The notes under the pieces are model-generated. The model was not told where the DNA came from and ran no database searches. It saw only the letters and a program-made list of their open reading frames with translations. A stretch of 64,000 nucleotides of DNA, taken from positions 41,729 through 105,728 of the forward strand of contig CACBLI010000005.1 of the NCBI GenBank assembly GCA_902540235.1, in the 5' to 3' direction. Shown piece after piece: positions 8,986 through 19,244 of the stretch. A program made the position numbers and the translations under genes. The first letter of the stretch is position 1. Every line of letters begins with the position of its first letter. The stretch comes from an uncultured Pelagibacteraceae bacterium (GTDB taxonomy: Bacteria; Pseudomonadota; Alphaproteobacteria; Pelagibacterales; Pelagibacteraceae).

Positions 8986-10356
8986 TTGTCACAATCTCTC
9001 AAATTAACTAAAGATCCGATATGGTTTTTGTTAAGGAAAGTAACTGTTCCTGCAAGTGTTGGTTCATTATTTCAAACCTTTTATAATTTAGTAGATACTT
9101 GGTTTGCTGGCAAAATATCTGCTGAAGCGATAGCAGCAATTGCAAAATCTTTTCCAATTTACTTTACTATTATTGCTATAGGTGTGGGATTAACTGCAGG
9201 TACTAATACCTTAATTGGTAATAACATAGGTTCAAAAAACACAAAGAAAGCATCATTGTTTATTGCTCAATCATTAATATTTGCAATTTTTTTATCTGTT
9301 TTAGTAACTTTTTTTGGATTAAATGTTTCAGATTTTTTGCTTTCTTTAATGGGATCAGATCAAGAGGGAATTACTTTAACAAGAAAATATTTAGATATAA
9401 TTTTTTATGGAACAATAATTGTTTTGATACAAATTTCTTTGAATGGAACTTTAAATGCACAGGGAGACACAAAAAGTTATAGGAATGTTTTAATTTTTAG
9501 TTTCTTTTTAAATGTTTTCCTCAACCCGTTATTTATTTTTGGCTATGGTTTTATTCCAGCATTTGGTATTTCTGGAATTGCTATAGCGACTGTAGTAGCG
9601 CAATTTATTGGTCTCCTATATTTGGCTTATAAAGTTTATTGTTGTGAGTTAAAGAAATATTTAAAACTAGAATGTTTTTTTCCAAAATTTAATCTTTTAG
9701 CAGAACTTGTTTATCAAACTATCCCAGTAATGTTCAGTATGTTGTTGATTGGTGTTGGAATATTTAATATTCTTTACTTCATTGGACAGTTTGGTGATTT
9801 AGCAACAGCTGGCTATGGCGCTGCTTTAAGAATTGAGCAAGTTTTTCTTTTGCCAGTAATAGGATTAAATACTGCAGTTTTGTCTATAGGTGGACAAAAC
9901 TTTGGAGCAAAAAATTATGATCGTTTAAGAGAGTTGTATAAAAAAGCACTGCTATTTGGGTCTTCTTTTATGATTTTTGCAGGAATAATAATTTTTTTTG
10001 GTGCAGAATTTTTAGTTTCATTATTCACAGATAATTTAGAGGCAATTAAGCATGGTGCTATTTACTTAAAAGTTGCAGCCTTAATAGGACCCATTTATCC
10101 TGTATTTTTTATTACAACTGCAGTTTTTCAAGCAGTCAAAAAACCTCTTTATAGTTTGTATTTAAGTATATTAAGATTAACAGCTCTTCCGTTTCTATGT
10201 TTATGGTATGTAATCAACATAAAAGGGGGAGACTACAACGATATATTTTATACTATTTTAGTTACAAACTGGATCATGGGAATTGCAGTCTTGTTATTTA
10301 TTGGGTATTTCTTGAATAATGTTTTTAAACAAAATAAAAATTTTTTATCAACTTAG
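8986..10356 (+). CDS. MATE-family multidrug/metabolite efflux transporter
   Basis: Twelve-segment membrane exporter of the MATE family (NorM/DinF type), 456 residues, using a Na+ or H+ gradient. Two homologous halves are visible; the first contains FQTFYNLVDTWFAGKISAEAIAAI and GTNTLIGNNIGSKN, and the second GAALRIEQVFLLPVIGLNTAV and IGGQNFGAKNYDRL. The start is a TTG at 8986 with a clear ribosome-binding AAGGA at 8976-8980. The substrate cannot be inferred. The last 38 bases overlap the next gene in another frame. Confidence 0.93.
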   Translation: MSQSLKLTKDPIWFLLRKVTVPASVGSLFQTFYNLVDTWFAGKISAEAIAAIAKSFPIYFTIIAIGVGLTAGTNTLIGNNIGSKNTKKASLFIAQSLIFAIFLSVLVTFFGLNVSDFLLSLMGSDQEGITLTRKYLDIIFYGTIIVLIQISLNGTLNAQGDTKSYRNVLIFSFFLNVFLNPLFIFGYGFIPAFGISGIAIATVVAQFIGLLYLAYKVYCCELKKYLKLECFFPKFNLLAELVYQTIPVMFSMLLIGVGIFNILYFIGQFGDLATAGYGAALRIEQVFLLPVIGLNTAVLSIGGQNFGAKNYDRLRELYKKALLFGSSFMIFAGIIIFFGAEFLVSLFTDNLEAIKHGAIYLKVAALIGPIYPVFFITTAVFQAVKKPLYSLYLSILRLTALPFLCLWYVINIKGGDYNDIFYTILVTNWIMGIAVLLFIGYFLNNVFKQNKNFLST

Positions 10357-10846
10357 TATTTTATTTATAATTTTTTTTATATTCTGTATTCATTTAAAAT
10401 CTCAAGAGATTGAGAGTATAATAGGTATAGCTAAAGTCATAGATGGAGATACAATCAAAATAGATTCTAAAAAAATAAGACTTTTTGGAATAGATGCACC
10501 AGAACAAAAACAATTTTGTAAAAAAACATTTTTGTCAATATCATCAATCTCATTTAAAAAAGATTATCCTTGTGGTGAAATATCAACTAATTTTTTAAAA
10601 AAAAAAATCGATAATAAAATTATTAACTGTAAATCTATAGGTATAGATCGATATAAAAGACACATAGCTGAGTGTTTTAAAGGAAAAAAAAATTTAAATG
10701 CTTTTATGGTTGAAAATGGCCAAGCTGTTGCTTATAGAAAATATTCTCCAAAATTTATTTCACACGAAAATAACGCAAAAAAAGAAAAAATTGGATTATG
10801 GGCTGGAACTTTCGAAATGCCTTGGGTGTATAGAAAAAAAAATTAA
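10319..10846 (+). CDS. Secreted thermonuclease-like (SNase domain) protein
   Basis: Staphylococcal-nuclease-fold protein of 175 residues with an N-terminal hydrophobic segment (residues 9-26) that looks like a signal peptide or membrane anchor, so it probably acts in the periplasm. The SNase core is clear: VIDGDTIKIDSKKIRLFGIDAPEQKQFC, then CKSIGIDRYKRHIAEC, LNAFMVENGQAVAY and the catalytic-type glutamate region (HENNAKKEKIGLWAG). A role in degrading extracellular DNA or RNA for nutrients is plausible but inferred. It overlaps the MATE gene by 38 bases and meets the permease gene tail to tail with a four-base overlap. Confidence 0.87.
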   Translation: MFLNKIKIFYQLSILFIIFFIFCIHLKSQEIESIIGIAKVIDGDTIKIDSKKIRLFGIDAPEQKQFCKKTFLSISSISFKKDYPCGEISTNFLKKKIDNKIINCKSIGIDRYKRHIAECFKGKKNLNAFMVENGQAVAYRKYSPKFISHENNAKKEKIGLWAGTFEMPWVYRKKN

Positions 10847-11574
10847 TCTTTTTGTAATTTTTTTTCTAATTTTCTGACTAAATATGAAACAATCAAAATT
10901 AAGATTAAATATTCTAAGATTAAAAAAGTGTATATTTCTAGTGGTCGATAAGTCGTTACAACAAGTTCGTTAGCTTTTCTTGTTAAATCTCCTATTCCAA
11001 TGATAGATACTAATGACGACATTTTGAGAACATATACAAATTGATTTCCAATAGCAGGTAAAATATTTTTGATAGCTTGAGGAAGTATTACTAATTTCAA
11101 TTTTCTAAAAAAACTCAAACCTAAAGAACTTCCAGCCTCCCATTGTGATTTTTTAATTGAATTAATACCTGCTCTAAAAATTTCTGCTTGAAAAGCACTT
11201 TCACTAATTGATAAAGCTATAATTCCTGAAACGAAAGGGCTAAAACTAATTCCAGTCATTATAGGTAAACCATAATAAATCCATAAAATTAAAACTAATA
11301 ATGGAATAGCTCTTACTATCTCAACATAACCAATGTTCAAATATGTAAGAAATTTGTTTTTTGCTAATGAAGGAATTGCCACTAAAAGTCCTAAAAAAAT
11401 AGAAATGATTATTGAAATTGATGAGATAAAAATTGTTGTAGTTAATCCACTTAATAAAAATTTTAGATTTGTAAGACCCTCAATGTTATTAGGAGATAAA
11501 ATTAACCAATTTAACTCATTTCTACTACATGAGCTTAGAAGTAAAATTAAAAGTAAAAAAAATAAATTTCTCAC
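10843..11574 (-). CDS. Polar amino-acid-type ABC transporter permease
   Basis: Inner-membrane permease of the HisM/GlnP family, 243 residues. The ATPase-contact EAA loop is visible as EAGSSLGLSFFRKLKLVILPQAIKNILPAIGNQ, and about five hydrophobic segments follow the N-terminus. Oddly, the first 17 residues (MRNLFFLLLILLLSSCS) look like a lipoprotein signal with a lipobox LSSC, ahead of the usual first membrane helix. It lies about 40 bases downstream of the solute-binding gene. No ABC ATPase gene is adjacent, so the ATPase must be encoded elsewhere or shared. Association with sarcosine use is inferred from position only. Confidence 0.9.
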   Translation of the reverse strand: MRNLFFLLLILLLSSCSRNELNWLILSPNNIEGLTNLKFLLSGLTTTIFISSISIIISIFLGLLVAIPSLAKNKFLTYLNIGYVEIVRAIPLLVLILWIYYGLPIMTGISFSPFVSGIIALSISESAFQAEIFRAGINSIKKSQWEAGSSLGLSFFRKLKLVILPQAIKNILPAIGNQFVYVLKMSSLVSIIGIGDLTRKANELVVTTYRPLEIYTFLILEYLILILIVSYLVRKLEKKLQKD

Positions 11575-11614
11575 TTTTAAAATTATAAAGAAATAAAAAC
11601 TAATTACTAATTGA

Positions 11615-12382
11615 TTATAAGCTTTTTAGATTATATTTGGCTAGCAAACGAGTAAAGAAGCCCGAGGATTTTTTCTTTTTAATCCATTCATTTACATAGC
11701 TATTCCATTTATCATCGCCTTTAGGAACCATCATTGCTAAAAAGGCTGGATTTTTTTCTCCATCTGGCACTATTGCTAATTGTGGATATTTTATTACTAA
11801 CTTATTTGCTTCAGTAGAGCTTGTAATATTTCCATCAGCTCTACCTGCTAAAACTTCTTGAAAATCTCTTGCAGGAGCCTCAACAGAGTTTAATTTAGAT
11901 TTAGGAAAGAATTCTTTTGCTTTTTCTTCTTGAGATGTGCCAAGCGTTGTTGCTATCGTTACACCTTTGTTATTAAGAGAACTCCAAGTGGGAAACTTTT
12001 TCAAATTTTTTTTAAGTACAAGTGGAACTGTTCCATATTTGTAATAAGTATCTGTAAACCCTGCTACCTCAGCTCTCTTAGGAGTCTTAGTTACACTCGT
12101 TGAAATATCGTATCTTGATGAAGTTATACCTGAGACAATGGTTTTCCATTCTGCTGGAACAAATTCAATTTTTACACCCATATCTTTAGCTAATTCGTTC
12201 ATTACATCAATATCAAAACCTTTGTATTTATTTGTTGCTGGATCTTTGACTGTCATAGGATCCCAATCTCCAGTAGTTCCAACTTTTAATACTCCAGAAG
12301 ATTTGATTTTGTCTAAATTTGACTCTGCATTAAGAGAAAATGGTAAAAGAACGAATAATAATAAGGCAAATATTTTTTTCAT
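11615..12382 (-). CDS. Periplasmic amino-acid-type solute-binding protein
   Basis: Family 3 extracellular solute-binding protein of about 255 residues. I place the start at 12382, where [21 protein letters not shown] forms a clean signal peptide; an upstream in-frame extension to 12439 would bury it. The mature part begins [33 protein letters not shown], typical of the polar amino acid and cyclohexadienyl-dehydratase-like group. Binding-site segments [31 protein letters not shown] and [16 protein letters not shown] are present. It follows soxG by about 34 bases and precedes the permease, so it is likely the ligand receptor of that importer. The ligand is unknown. Confidence 0.9.
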   Translation of the reverse strand: MKKIFALLLFVLLPFSLNAESNLDKIKSSGVLKVGTTGDWDPMTVKDPATNKYKGFDIDVMNELAKDMGVKIEFVPAEWKTIVSGITSSRYDISTSVTKTPKRAEVAGFTDTYYKYGTVPLVLKKNLKKFPTWSSLNNKGVTIATTLGTSQEEKAKEFFPKSKLNSVEAPARDFQEVLAGRADGNITSSTEANKLVIKYPQLAIVPDGEKNPAFLAMMVPKGDDKWNSYVNEWIKKKKSSGFFTRLLAKYNLKSL

Positions 12383-12416
12383 AATTACTAATAGCTGATT
12401 TAGAAAAAAATTGTGT

Positions 12417-12980
12417 CTATAATCTTGACGCACTGTCATTTATCCAAGAAAATAAATGCTGTGCAAATGAGCGTCTAACAAATAGATTAACGTCACTCTC
12501 ATTTTGATTATGAATAATTACGTCAATTTTAGCTAGAATTGTCTGTGTAACTGATCCTCTTTTTTTTCTAAATTCGTTAAAATTGAATGGGCAGCCACTT
12601 TCAAACAAATTATATACTTTATCACCTTTTAAATTTATTAATATAAATTGGTCTGAAACATCGGTTATAGCTCCAAGATTAAGCTTGGAGATATTTTTAT
12701 AAAGTAATTTTTCAATTTCATACTCGTTAGTATCATTTCTGACAGTTATATTAGAGTAAACCATCCATTCATCGGGACTTAACCATAAAGCCGTTAGATC
12801 TTCACCTTGTGTGGAAGTGTTAGGTTTTGTAGGTAAAAGCATATTTAAAGATTTTCCAATAGTTGAAAAAAATTCTCTTTTTTTCCCTCTTATGATTAAC
12901 TTGATTGTGGGTTGTACCTCTTTTATTTGAAGATCTTGATATGATTTTTCATCAGACAAAGCTCTATTATAATTAAGCAT
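12417..12980 (-). CDS. soxG: Sarcosine oxidase gamma subunit
   Basis: Small subunit (187 residues) of the heterotetrameric sarcosine oxidase, which oxidises sarcosine to glycine and passes the one-carbon unit to tetrahydrofolate. It shows the expected gamma features: [20 protein letters not shown]-like [16 protein letters not shown], and a C-terminal [19 protein letters not shown]. It is divergent from the GcvT-like fold but recognisable by context. Its start overlaps the end of soxA by eight bases, so it is translationally coupled. It is the last sox gene before the transporter genes. Confidence 0.92.
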   Translation of the reverse strand: MLNYNRALSDEKSYQDLQIKEVQPTIKLIIRGKKREFFSTIGKSLNMLLPTKPNTSTQGEDLTALWLSPDEWMVYSNITVRNDTNEYEIEKLLYKNISKLNLGAITDVSDQFILINLKGDKVYNLFESGCPFNFNEFRKKRGSVTQTILAKIDVIIHNQNESDVNLFVRRSFAQHLFSWINDSASRL

Positions 12981-15978
12981 TTAATCTTTTATTCTCCTTA
13001 TCTAAAAAAACAGGATCTGTGACTGTTACATTAATTTTTTTGTTTTCCATTGGAATAATTAATTTTTGTCCAAGCATATTTTTACCGCCTTTCACAACAC
13101 CAAGAGCTATGGATTTTTTTAGGTTAGGACTAAAATAGCTTGAAGTAACATGACCTAACATTTCAATTGGTGATTTATTTATATCAGACACTATCTGTGA
13201 ACCTTCTTCTAAAATTTCGTTTGGGTTATCGGTTAATAAACCAACTAATTGTTTTCTATCCTCCCTAATTGTATCAGATCTGTACAATGACCTTTTACCA
13301 ATAAAATCATATTTCTTTTTACTTACTATCCAATCCATTTGTAAATCAATAGGAGTCATTGTTGCATCTGTATCTTGACCAACAATTATGAAACCTTTTT
13401 CTGCTCTCAGCAAATGCATAGTTTCAGTACCGTAAGGTGTAATATTATAATTTTTTCCAACCTCCATACATTTTTCCCAAACAGATTTTCCAAAATTAGC
13501 TTGAACATTGATTTCATAGCTTTGTTCACCAGTAAAACTTATTCGCATTATTCTACAATGTATTTTTCCTATCTTCGTTTTTTTAAACGACATGTGCGGA
13601 AAATTTTTATCTGAGAGATCGAGACTAGGAAATATCTCAGAAATAATTTTTTTACTATTAGGCCCGCAAACACTTATGGTTGCTAAGTGATCTGTTACTG
13701 AAGTTAAATATACATCGAGCTCAGGCCATTCTGTTTGTAAGTAATCTTCTAACTTTCCTAAAACATTTGCAGCTCCTCCGGTGGTAGTTGTCATTAAATA
13801 GTGATTTTCACCTAAACGTGTAGTGACACCATCATCATAAACCATACCATCTTCGTTAAGCATTAAACCATATCTACATTTGCCAATTTGGAGTTTTGAC
13901 CAGGCATTCGTATAAATACGGTTGAGAAATTCTGATGCATCAGCACCTTGAATATCAATTTTACCAAGGGTTGATGCATCTAATATTCCAGCACTTTCTC
14001 TAGCAGCCTTACTTTCTCTTTGAACCGCTTGAAACATATTCTCATTATTTTTAGGATAATACCAAGCTCTTTTCCATTGACCCACATTCTCAAATTTTGC
14101 TCTGTTTTTTACATGCCATTCGTGAATTGGTGTTTTTCTATAAGCATCAAAATATTCACCAACATTTCTTCCCACAATTGTTCCAAAAGTAAGTGGAGTA
14201 TATGGAGGTCTAAAAGTTGTTGTTCCAAGTTCACCCATTTTAGCCTCTGAGGTTTCAGAAATTATACCCAAAGCATGCATATTACCTAATTTACCTTGAT
14301 CTGTTCCCATCCCAGTCGTCGTATATCTTTTTACATGTTCAATTGATTTAAAACCCTCTCTTAAGGCTAATTTAATATCTTTGGCAGTAGCATCATTTTG
14401 ATAATCGACGAATGAATTTGTTTTTCCCAAAACTTTATCAGAAGGAAGAAGCCATATATTTCTTTTAGAGTTATTGTGTGAGGATAAAACATCGAAATTT
14501 TCATACACATTATTTTTAATATTGAGAAAATCTTTTAAAGATTTAGGAACATTCACCAAAATAGAGTCTAGAGTTAAATCGCCATTACATGCACCTACGC
14601 TTATTTGATCTGAAGGGTAAATATTAGGGATAAAAACTTGGTCTTCATCTCTAAATTTAAGCTTTCCTCCTGATTGAGTAAATAAATGAACGGCTGGTGT
14701 CCATCCACCTGAAATACCAAGACAATCACATGATAAATCAATTTTTGAGCCTATAACATTATGCCCATCTTTTGAAAGTTGCATAATAGAAATCTTATTA
14801 ATTCTTTTATATCCATAGGTATTTACAATTGTATGACCTTTAAAAATTTTAATATTATTTTTTTCTACTTCATAAATTAATTTTGAATCAACTTCTTCTC
14901 TATTGTCAACAATAGCCTCAACATTTATTCCTTTTTGAATTAAACTAATAGTAGTTTCATAAGCGCTGTCATTATTTGTGAAAAAAATATTTTTTTTACC
15001 ACAAGCAACACCAAATAAATCAGCATATTTTTTAATAGCAGAGGAAAGTAAAATTCCTGGACGATCGTTGTTGTCAAAAATAAGCGGTCTTTCAATAGAT
15101 CCAGTGGCTGTAACAACTTTTTTTGCTCTTATTTTAAGTAGTTTATGTCTTGTTTTATTTTTTCTTCTTTCAATCGGCAAATGATCAGTAAGGTTCTCTT
15201 TTGCTAATAAATAATTGTAGCCATGATAAGCTGCAACACTTGTTCTAGTTTTAATTTCTAAATTTTCAATTTTTTTTATTTCGTTAATTTCTTTTTCTAA
15301 CCATGACCCTGAATTTTGATTATTAATTTTAAAATATTCTGAGTTTTGATATATGGTAGATCCACCAAGATAAGGTTTTTCATCAACAAGAAGTGTTTTA
15401 AATCCATTTTTAGCAGCTGTTTTAGCTGATATTATTCCTGAAATACCTGCACCAATAACCAAAACATCACAATGTATATATCTGTGTTCATAAATATCTG
15501 GATCAGGTTTAGTTGGTGATTTTCCCAGTCCAGCAGACTTACGTATAAAGTACTCGTATTTTTCCCAAAAACTAGCTGGCCACATAAATGTTTTGTAATA
15601 AAATCCAGCTGGTAGAAGAGGGGATAAAAAATTATTTATTCCTCCAATATCAAAATTTACACTCGGCCAGCAATTTTGACTAGACGCCTCTAATCCTTCG
15701 TATATTTCAACTTCTGTAGCTCTAACATTTGGTTCAGTCCAAGGAGAATTATTGTGAAGTTGCACAATAGCATTTGGCTCTTCTGAGCCAGCAGTCATAA
15801 TTCCACGAGGCCTATGATATTTAAAACTTCTTCCCACAAGATGAATATCATTTGCTAGAAGTGCTGAAGCTAAGGTATCACCTTTAAAACCGTAATACAA
15901 TTTCCCATTAAATTTAAAAGAAATTTTGTAAGTTTCATCAATATGCTTGCTTCTTTTTACTCTAAAGTTTTTTTTCAT
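12973..15978 (-). CDS. soxA: Sarcosine oxidase alpha subunit
   Basis: Large subunit of 1001 residues, the full size for the family. Domains in order: an N-terminal ferredoxin-like Fer2_4 region (about 1-100, with FKGDTLASALLANDIHLVGRSFKYHRPRG), an NAD-binding Rossmann pyridine nucleotide-disulphide oxidoreductase region beginning at VLVIGAGISGIISAKTA (about residue 172), and a C-terminal aminomethyltransferase (GcvT-like) region from about 610 that binds tetrahydrofolate. The subunit carries NAD+ and the folate site, while the oxidising flavin is in the beta subunit. It sits between soxD and soxG in one operon. Confidence 0.97.
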   Translation of the reverse strand: MKKNFRVKRSKHIDETYKISFKFNGKLYYGFKGDTLASALLANDIHLVGRSFKYHRPRGIMTAGSEEPNAIVQLHNNSPWTEPNVRATEVEIYEGLEASSQNCWPSVNFDIGGINNFLSPLLPAGFYYKTFMWPASFWEKYEYFIRKSAGLGKSPTKPDPDIYEHRYIHCDVLVIGAGISGIISAKTAAKNGFKTLLVDEKPYLGGSTIYQNSEYFKINNQNSGSWLEKEINEIKKIENLEIKTRTSVAAYHGYNYLLAKENLTDHLPIERRKNKTRHKLLKIRAKKVVTATGSIERPLIFDNNDRPGILLSSAIKKYADLFGVACGKKNIFFTNNDSAYETTISLIQKGINVEAIVDNREEVDSKLIYEVEKNNIKIFKGHTIVNTYGYKRINKISIMQLSKDGHNVIGSKIDLSCDCLGISGGWTPAVHLFTQSGGKLKFRDEDQVFIPNIYPSDQISVGACNGDLTLDSILVNVPKSLKDFLNIKNNVYENFDVLSSHNNSKRNIWLLPSDKVLGKTNSFVDYQNDATAKDIKLALREGFKSIEHVKRYTTTGMGTDQGKLGNMHALGIISETSEAKMGELGTTTFRPPYTPLTFGTIVGRNVGEYFDAYRKTPIHEWHVKNRAKFENVGQWKRAWYYPKNNENMFQAVQRESKAARESAGILDASTLGKIDIQGADASEFLNRIYTNAWSKLQIGKCRYGLMLNEDGMVYDDGVTTRLGENHYLMTTTTGGAANVLGKLEDYLQTEWPELDVYLTSVTDHLATISVCGPNSKKIISEIFPSLDLSDKNFPHMSFKKTKIGKIHCRIMRISFTGEQSYEINVQANFGKSVWEKCMEVGKNYNITPYGTETMHLLRAEKGFIIVGQDTDATMTPIDLQMDWIVSKKKYDFIGKRSLYRSDTIREDRKQLVGLLTDNPNEILEEGSQIVSDINKSPIEMLGHVTSSYFSPNLKKSIALGVVKGGKNMLGQKLIIPMENKKINVTVTDPVFLDKENKRLNA

Positions 15979-15985
15979 ATTTTTT

Positions 15986-16258
15986 TTAAGTTGGTGGTTT
16001 TTCTCCCATCTTATACACAGCTTTTATTTGATCATTAGAAGTGTCTCTCACTACATTAAACCATTTTCTACATCCATGAACATGATTCCATCTTTCAAAT
16101 TGAACACCTTTAATATTTTTTCTCATAAATAAATACTCTGCCCACTCATCATCACTTAATTCTGTTGGTTGTTTAGGTCTTACTATATGTGCCTCACCAC
16201 CAGCTTTAAATTCACTCTGCTCTCTATCTCCACAAAAAGGACAATTAATTAGAAACAT
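15986..16258 (-). CDS. soxD: Sarcosine oxidase delta subunit
   Basis: Zinc-binding small subunit of 90 residues. The ligand pattern is intact: Cys6 and Cys9 in NCPFCGDREQSEF, and His59 and Cys63 in NHVHGCRKWFNVVRDT, matching the four zinc ligands known for heterotetrameric sarcosine oxidase. The segments GGEAHIVRP and WAEYLFMRKNIKG are also family-typical. It is encoded between soxB (one-base overlap) and soxA (seven-base gap), the standard B-D-A-G order. Confidence 0.96.
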   Translation of the reverse strand: MFLINCPFCGDREQSEFKAGGEAHIVRPKQPTELSDDEWAEYLFMRKNIKGVQFERWNHVHGCRKWFNVVRDTSNDQIKAVYKMGEKPPT

Positions 16259-17511
16259 TAGTGTGCTACTGCTGCAGCACCATGTTCATCAACCAGATCA
16301 CCACTTACAAATCTATTTAAGTTAAAAGCAGCATTAAGTTTATGTGGTTCATCATTGGCTATTGTGTGTGCAAATAAATCTCCAGAACCAGGTGTTGCTT
16401 TAAAACCACCAGTTCCCCAACCACAATTAAAATATAAACCTTTAACAGATGTTTTACTAATTATTGGACTTGCATCAGGGCAAATATCTACAATTCCTCC
16501 CCATTGTCTCAGCATTCTCATTCTGCTAAATATTGGGTATAATTCTAATATTGCATTTAAGGTTCCTTCTACTATGTCGTGACTTCCTTTTTGAGAATAA
16601 GATACGTAATCATCTGTACCAGCGCCAATAACTAATTCACCTTTATCAGATTGACTAACGTAAGCGTGGACTGCATTAGACATTACAACAGTATCAATAA
16701 TAGGTTTCACAGGTTCAGATACCAGCGCTTGCAATGGTTTACTTTCTAAAGGCAATCTTAAACCAGCCATATTAGCTATCACACTTGAATGTCCAGCTGC
16801 AACTACACCTATCTTTTTTGTTTTTATAAATCCTTTAGTAGTATCTACTCCTTCGACTGTATCTCCATTTCTTTTGATTCCTTTAACTTCACAATTCTGA
16901 ATTATATCTACACCCATTTCGTCCGCACCTCTTGCGTATCCCCATGCAACTGCATCATGTCTAGCTGTTCCAGCTCTCTTCTGTAAGGTACCTCCTAAAA
17001 CTGGATAACGTATATCAGGAGAAGTGTTTATGATTGGACAAAACTTTTTTACCTCTTCAGTATTTAAATAAACTGCATCTATACCATTCAATCTGTTAGC
17101 ATGAGTTCTTCTTTTTAAGTCTCTTACATCTTGAAGATTATGAGCTAAATTCATCACCCCGCGTTGACTGAACATAACGTTATAATTTAGTTCTTGTGAT
17201 AAACCTTCCCAAATTTTTAAAGCATGATCATATAGACCAGCGCTTGCGTCCCAAAGATAGTTTGATCTTATAATTGTAGTATTTCTTCCTGTATTTCCTC
17301 CACCAATCCATCCTTTTTCTAGGACGGCAATATTTTTAATATTGTGCTTTTTTGCCAAATAATATGCTGTAGCAAGACCATGTCCACCACCACCAATGAT
17401 CAATATATCATATTCTTTTTTAGGCTCTGGATCACCCCAGGCTTTTGCCCAATTTTCATGATATGAAAAAGCATTTTTAATAAGGGAAAAAATAGAATAT
17501 TGATTTTTCAT
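16258..17511 (-). CDS. soxB: Sarcosine oxidase beta subunit
   Basis: Flavoprotein subunit (417 residues) that carries FAD and covalent FMN and oxidises sarcosine. The FAD-binding GxGxxG motif is [22 protein letters not shown] near residues 35-56, followed by [22 protein letters not shown] and, near the C-terminus, [20 protein letters not shown]. It is the first gene of the soxBDAG operon. In the marine heterotrophs this window resembles, the enzyme lets the cell use sarcosine and upstream methylated glycines as carbon, energy and glycine sources. That role is an inference from the family. Confidence 0.97.
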   Translation of the reverse strand: MKNQYSIFSLIKNAFSYHENWAKAWGDPEPKKEYDILIIGGGGHGLATAYYLAKKHNIKNIAVLEKGWIGGGNTGRNTTIIRSNYLWDASAGLYDHALKIWEGLSQELNYNVMFSQRGVMNLAHNLQDVRDLKRRTHANRLNGIDAVYLNTEEVKKFCPIINTSPDIRYPVLGGTLQKRAGTARHDAVAWGYARGADEMGVDIIQNCEVKGIKRNGDTVEGVDTTKGFIKTKKIGVVAAGHSSVIANMAGLRLPLESKPLQALVSEPVKPIIDTVVMSNAVHAYVSQSDKGELVIGAGTDDYVSYSQKGSHDIVEGTLNAILELYPIFSRMRMLRQWGGIVDICPDASPIISKTSVKGLYFNCGWGTGGFKATPGSGDLFAHTIANDEPHKLNAAFNLNRFVSGDLVDEHGAAAVAH

Positions 17512-17579
17512 AATTTATTAGAATTAGAACATTAAATTTAATTTATCAACTAATAAGTAATTTGTTAAAGTTATAAAAT

Positions 17580-19244
17580 ATGTTCAAAAAACAGATTTCA
17601 TTTGAAAAATTAATTAAACACAATAAATTTGTCACATTAACAAGTAATTTTCATTATTTTTTTTTTATTTCACTGTTTTTAATTCAATTATCTATTTTTA
17701 CAGACTATGGTTTTTCAAGTGATGAAGAAATTTCCAGAAATAATGGTTTAATTGCTTACAACTATATATTAGAGATATTAAATTTAGATTTTCTTAACAA
17801 ATATTCTGGTCTACCTAATTTTGAAGATTATATTGATAAAGATTATGGTGTAATTTTTGAACTATTACTTATTTTTATTGAAAAAATATTTTCTCTATCA
17901 ACTTCAAAGCATATTTATTTATCAAGGCACTTTTTGGTTTCGTTATTTTTTTTAATTGCAAGTATTTATTTTTATTTAACTTTAAGAAAATTTTTTTCAA
18001 AAAATATTTCTTTATTAGGAACTATAATTTTTGTTTTTCACCCAAGAATTTTTGCTCAATCATTTTACAATAGTAAAGATATAATATTTTTGGTATTTTT
18101 TTGTATTTCAAATTTTTATTTTGTAAATTACTTTATTAGACAAAACTTAAAAAATATTTTTTTATTGTCAATTACAACTGCAATCGCTATTTCAATACGA
18201 CCTATGGGAATGATAATTCCATTATTGTTTGTAATATTCTTTATTTTGACAAATTTAGAAAAATATAAAATTAAAAATACATTATTAATTATATCTTTCC
18301 TTTTTTTAACTTTGTCTTTTACTTATCTTTTTTGGCCATATCTTTGGAATGATCCATTTAATTTTATTAATTCTTTGACAACAATGAGTAATTTTAGATG
18401 GATAGGAGAAGTTTTTTTTAATGGTGAATATCACATAGCTAAATTTATGCCTTGGTATTACATTCCAATAAATATTATCAGTACTACACCTTTTTTTGTG
18501 GTAATTTTATTTTTAGTAGGTTTTCTTGCTATCACAAAAAAAATTATTTTAAATTTATTTAATTTAAATAGCGATAAAGAAAATATTTGGAATAATAATC
18601 TTGAACTTTTTCTTCTGTATTCATTGATAATTATTTTTTTAACTATAATTCTAATTGTCGAATTAAACTCAACTGTTTATGGAGGATGGAGACAAATATA
18701 TTATATTTATCCATCGATTGTTTTTGTAAGTGTATTTGGAATTAAAATTTTATTAGAAAAAATTAATTTTAAAAAATCTTTTAATGCTTTATTAGTTTTA
18801 TTGATATTTTTAAATTTATTTTGGATAATTAAGAATCATCCTTATCAATATACTTATTTTAATTTTACAGTTAAGGAAAAAAATTTAAGAAATTTTGAGC
18901 TAGATTATTATGGTGTTTCTAATTTAGATTTACTTAAAAAGATAATAAAAATTAATGATAAAAATACAGTTAAAATTTATGTATATAGTGTTAATCCATA
19001 TCACTTAAGTTTAAATTTATTGAACGATGAGGATAAAAAAAGAATTTTATTTACAAAAAACATTGAGGAAGCAGATTATTTAGTAACCAACCATTACTAT
19101 CAAAAATATTATTTTGATCATAAAGATCTTTTTGATAAAATTCATCCGACTAATATCGAAAAATACTTATTAAAGAATTACGAATTAGTAAATGAAATTA
19201 AGGCCAATGGTGTTAGTATAAACAGTATCTATAAAAATAAATGA
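17580..19244 (+). CDS. GT-C fold membrane glycosyltransferase-like protein (GT39/ArnT-like)
   Basis: Polytopic membrane protein of 554 residues with about ten hydrophobic segments after an N-terminal cytoplasmic stretch. A large loop after the first membrane helix contains TDYGFSSDEEISRNNG, with the acidic pair expected of GT-C transferases that use polyprenyl-phosphate sugars. Later regions IFVFHPRIFAQSFYNSKDIIF and YGGWRQIYYIYPS resemble the mannosyl/arabinosyl transferase superfamily. The sugar and acceptor are unknown; a cell-envelope lipid or protein is likely. It is divergent from soxB and overlaps the next small gene by four bases. Confidence 0.75.
   Translation: MFKKQISFEKLIKHNKFVTLTSNFHYFFFISLFLIQLSIFTDYGFSSDEEISRNNGLIAYNYILEILNLDFLNKYSGLPNFEDYIDKDYGVIFELLLIFIEKIFSLSTSKHIYLSRHFLVSLFFLIASIYFYLTLRKFFSKNISLLGTIIFVFHPRIFAQSFYNSKDIIFLVFFCISNFYFVNYFIRQNLKNIFLLSITTAIAISIRPMGMIIPLLFVIFFILTNLEKYKIKNTLLIISFLFLTLSFTYLFWPYLWNDPFNFINSLTTMSNFRWIGEVFFNGEYHIAKFMPWYYIPINIISTTPFFVVILFLVGFLAITKKIILNLFNLNSDKENIWNNNLELFLLYSLIIIFLTIILIVELNSTVYGGWRQIYYIYPSIVFVSVFGIKILLEKINFKKSFNALLVLLIFLNLFWIIKNHPYQYTYFNFTVKEKNLRNFELDYYGVSNLDLLKKIIKINDKNTVKIYVYSVNPYHLSLNLLNDEDKKRILFTKNIEEADYLVTNHYYQKYYFDHKDLFDKIHPTNIEKYLLKNYELVNEIKANGVSINSIYKNK

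Noticed and set aside
17512..17579. A riboswitch or long leader between soxB and the GT-C gene
   Set aside because: The gap is 68 bases of AT-rich sequence with no stable stem I could draw; it is enough for two promoters only.
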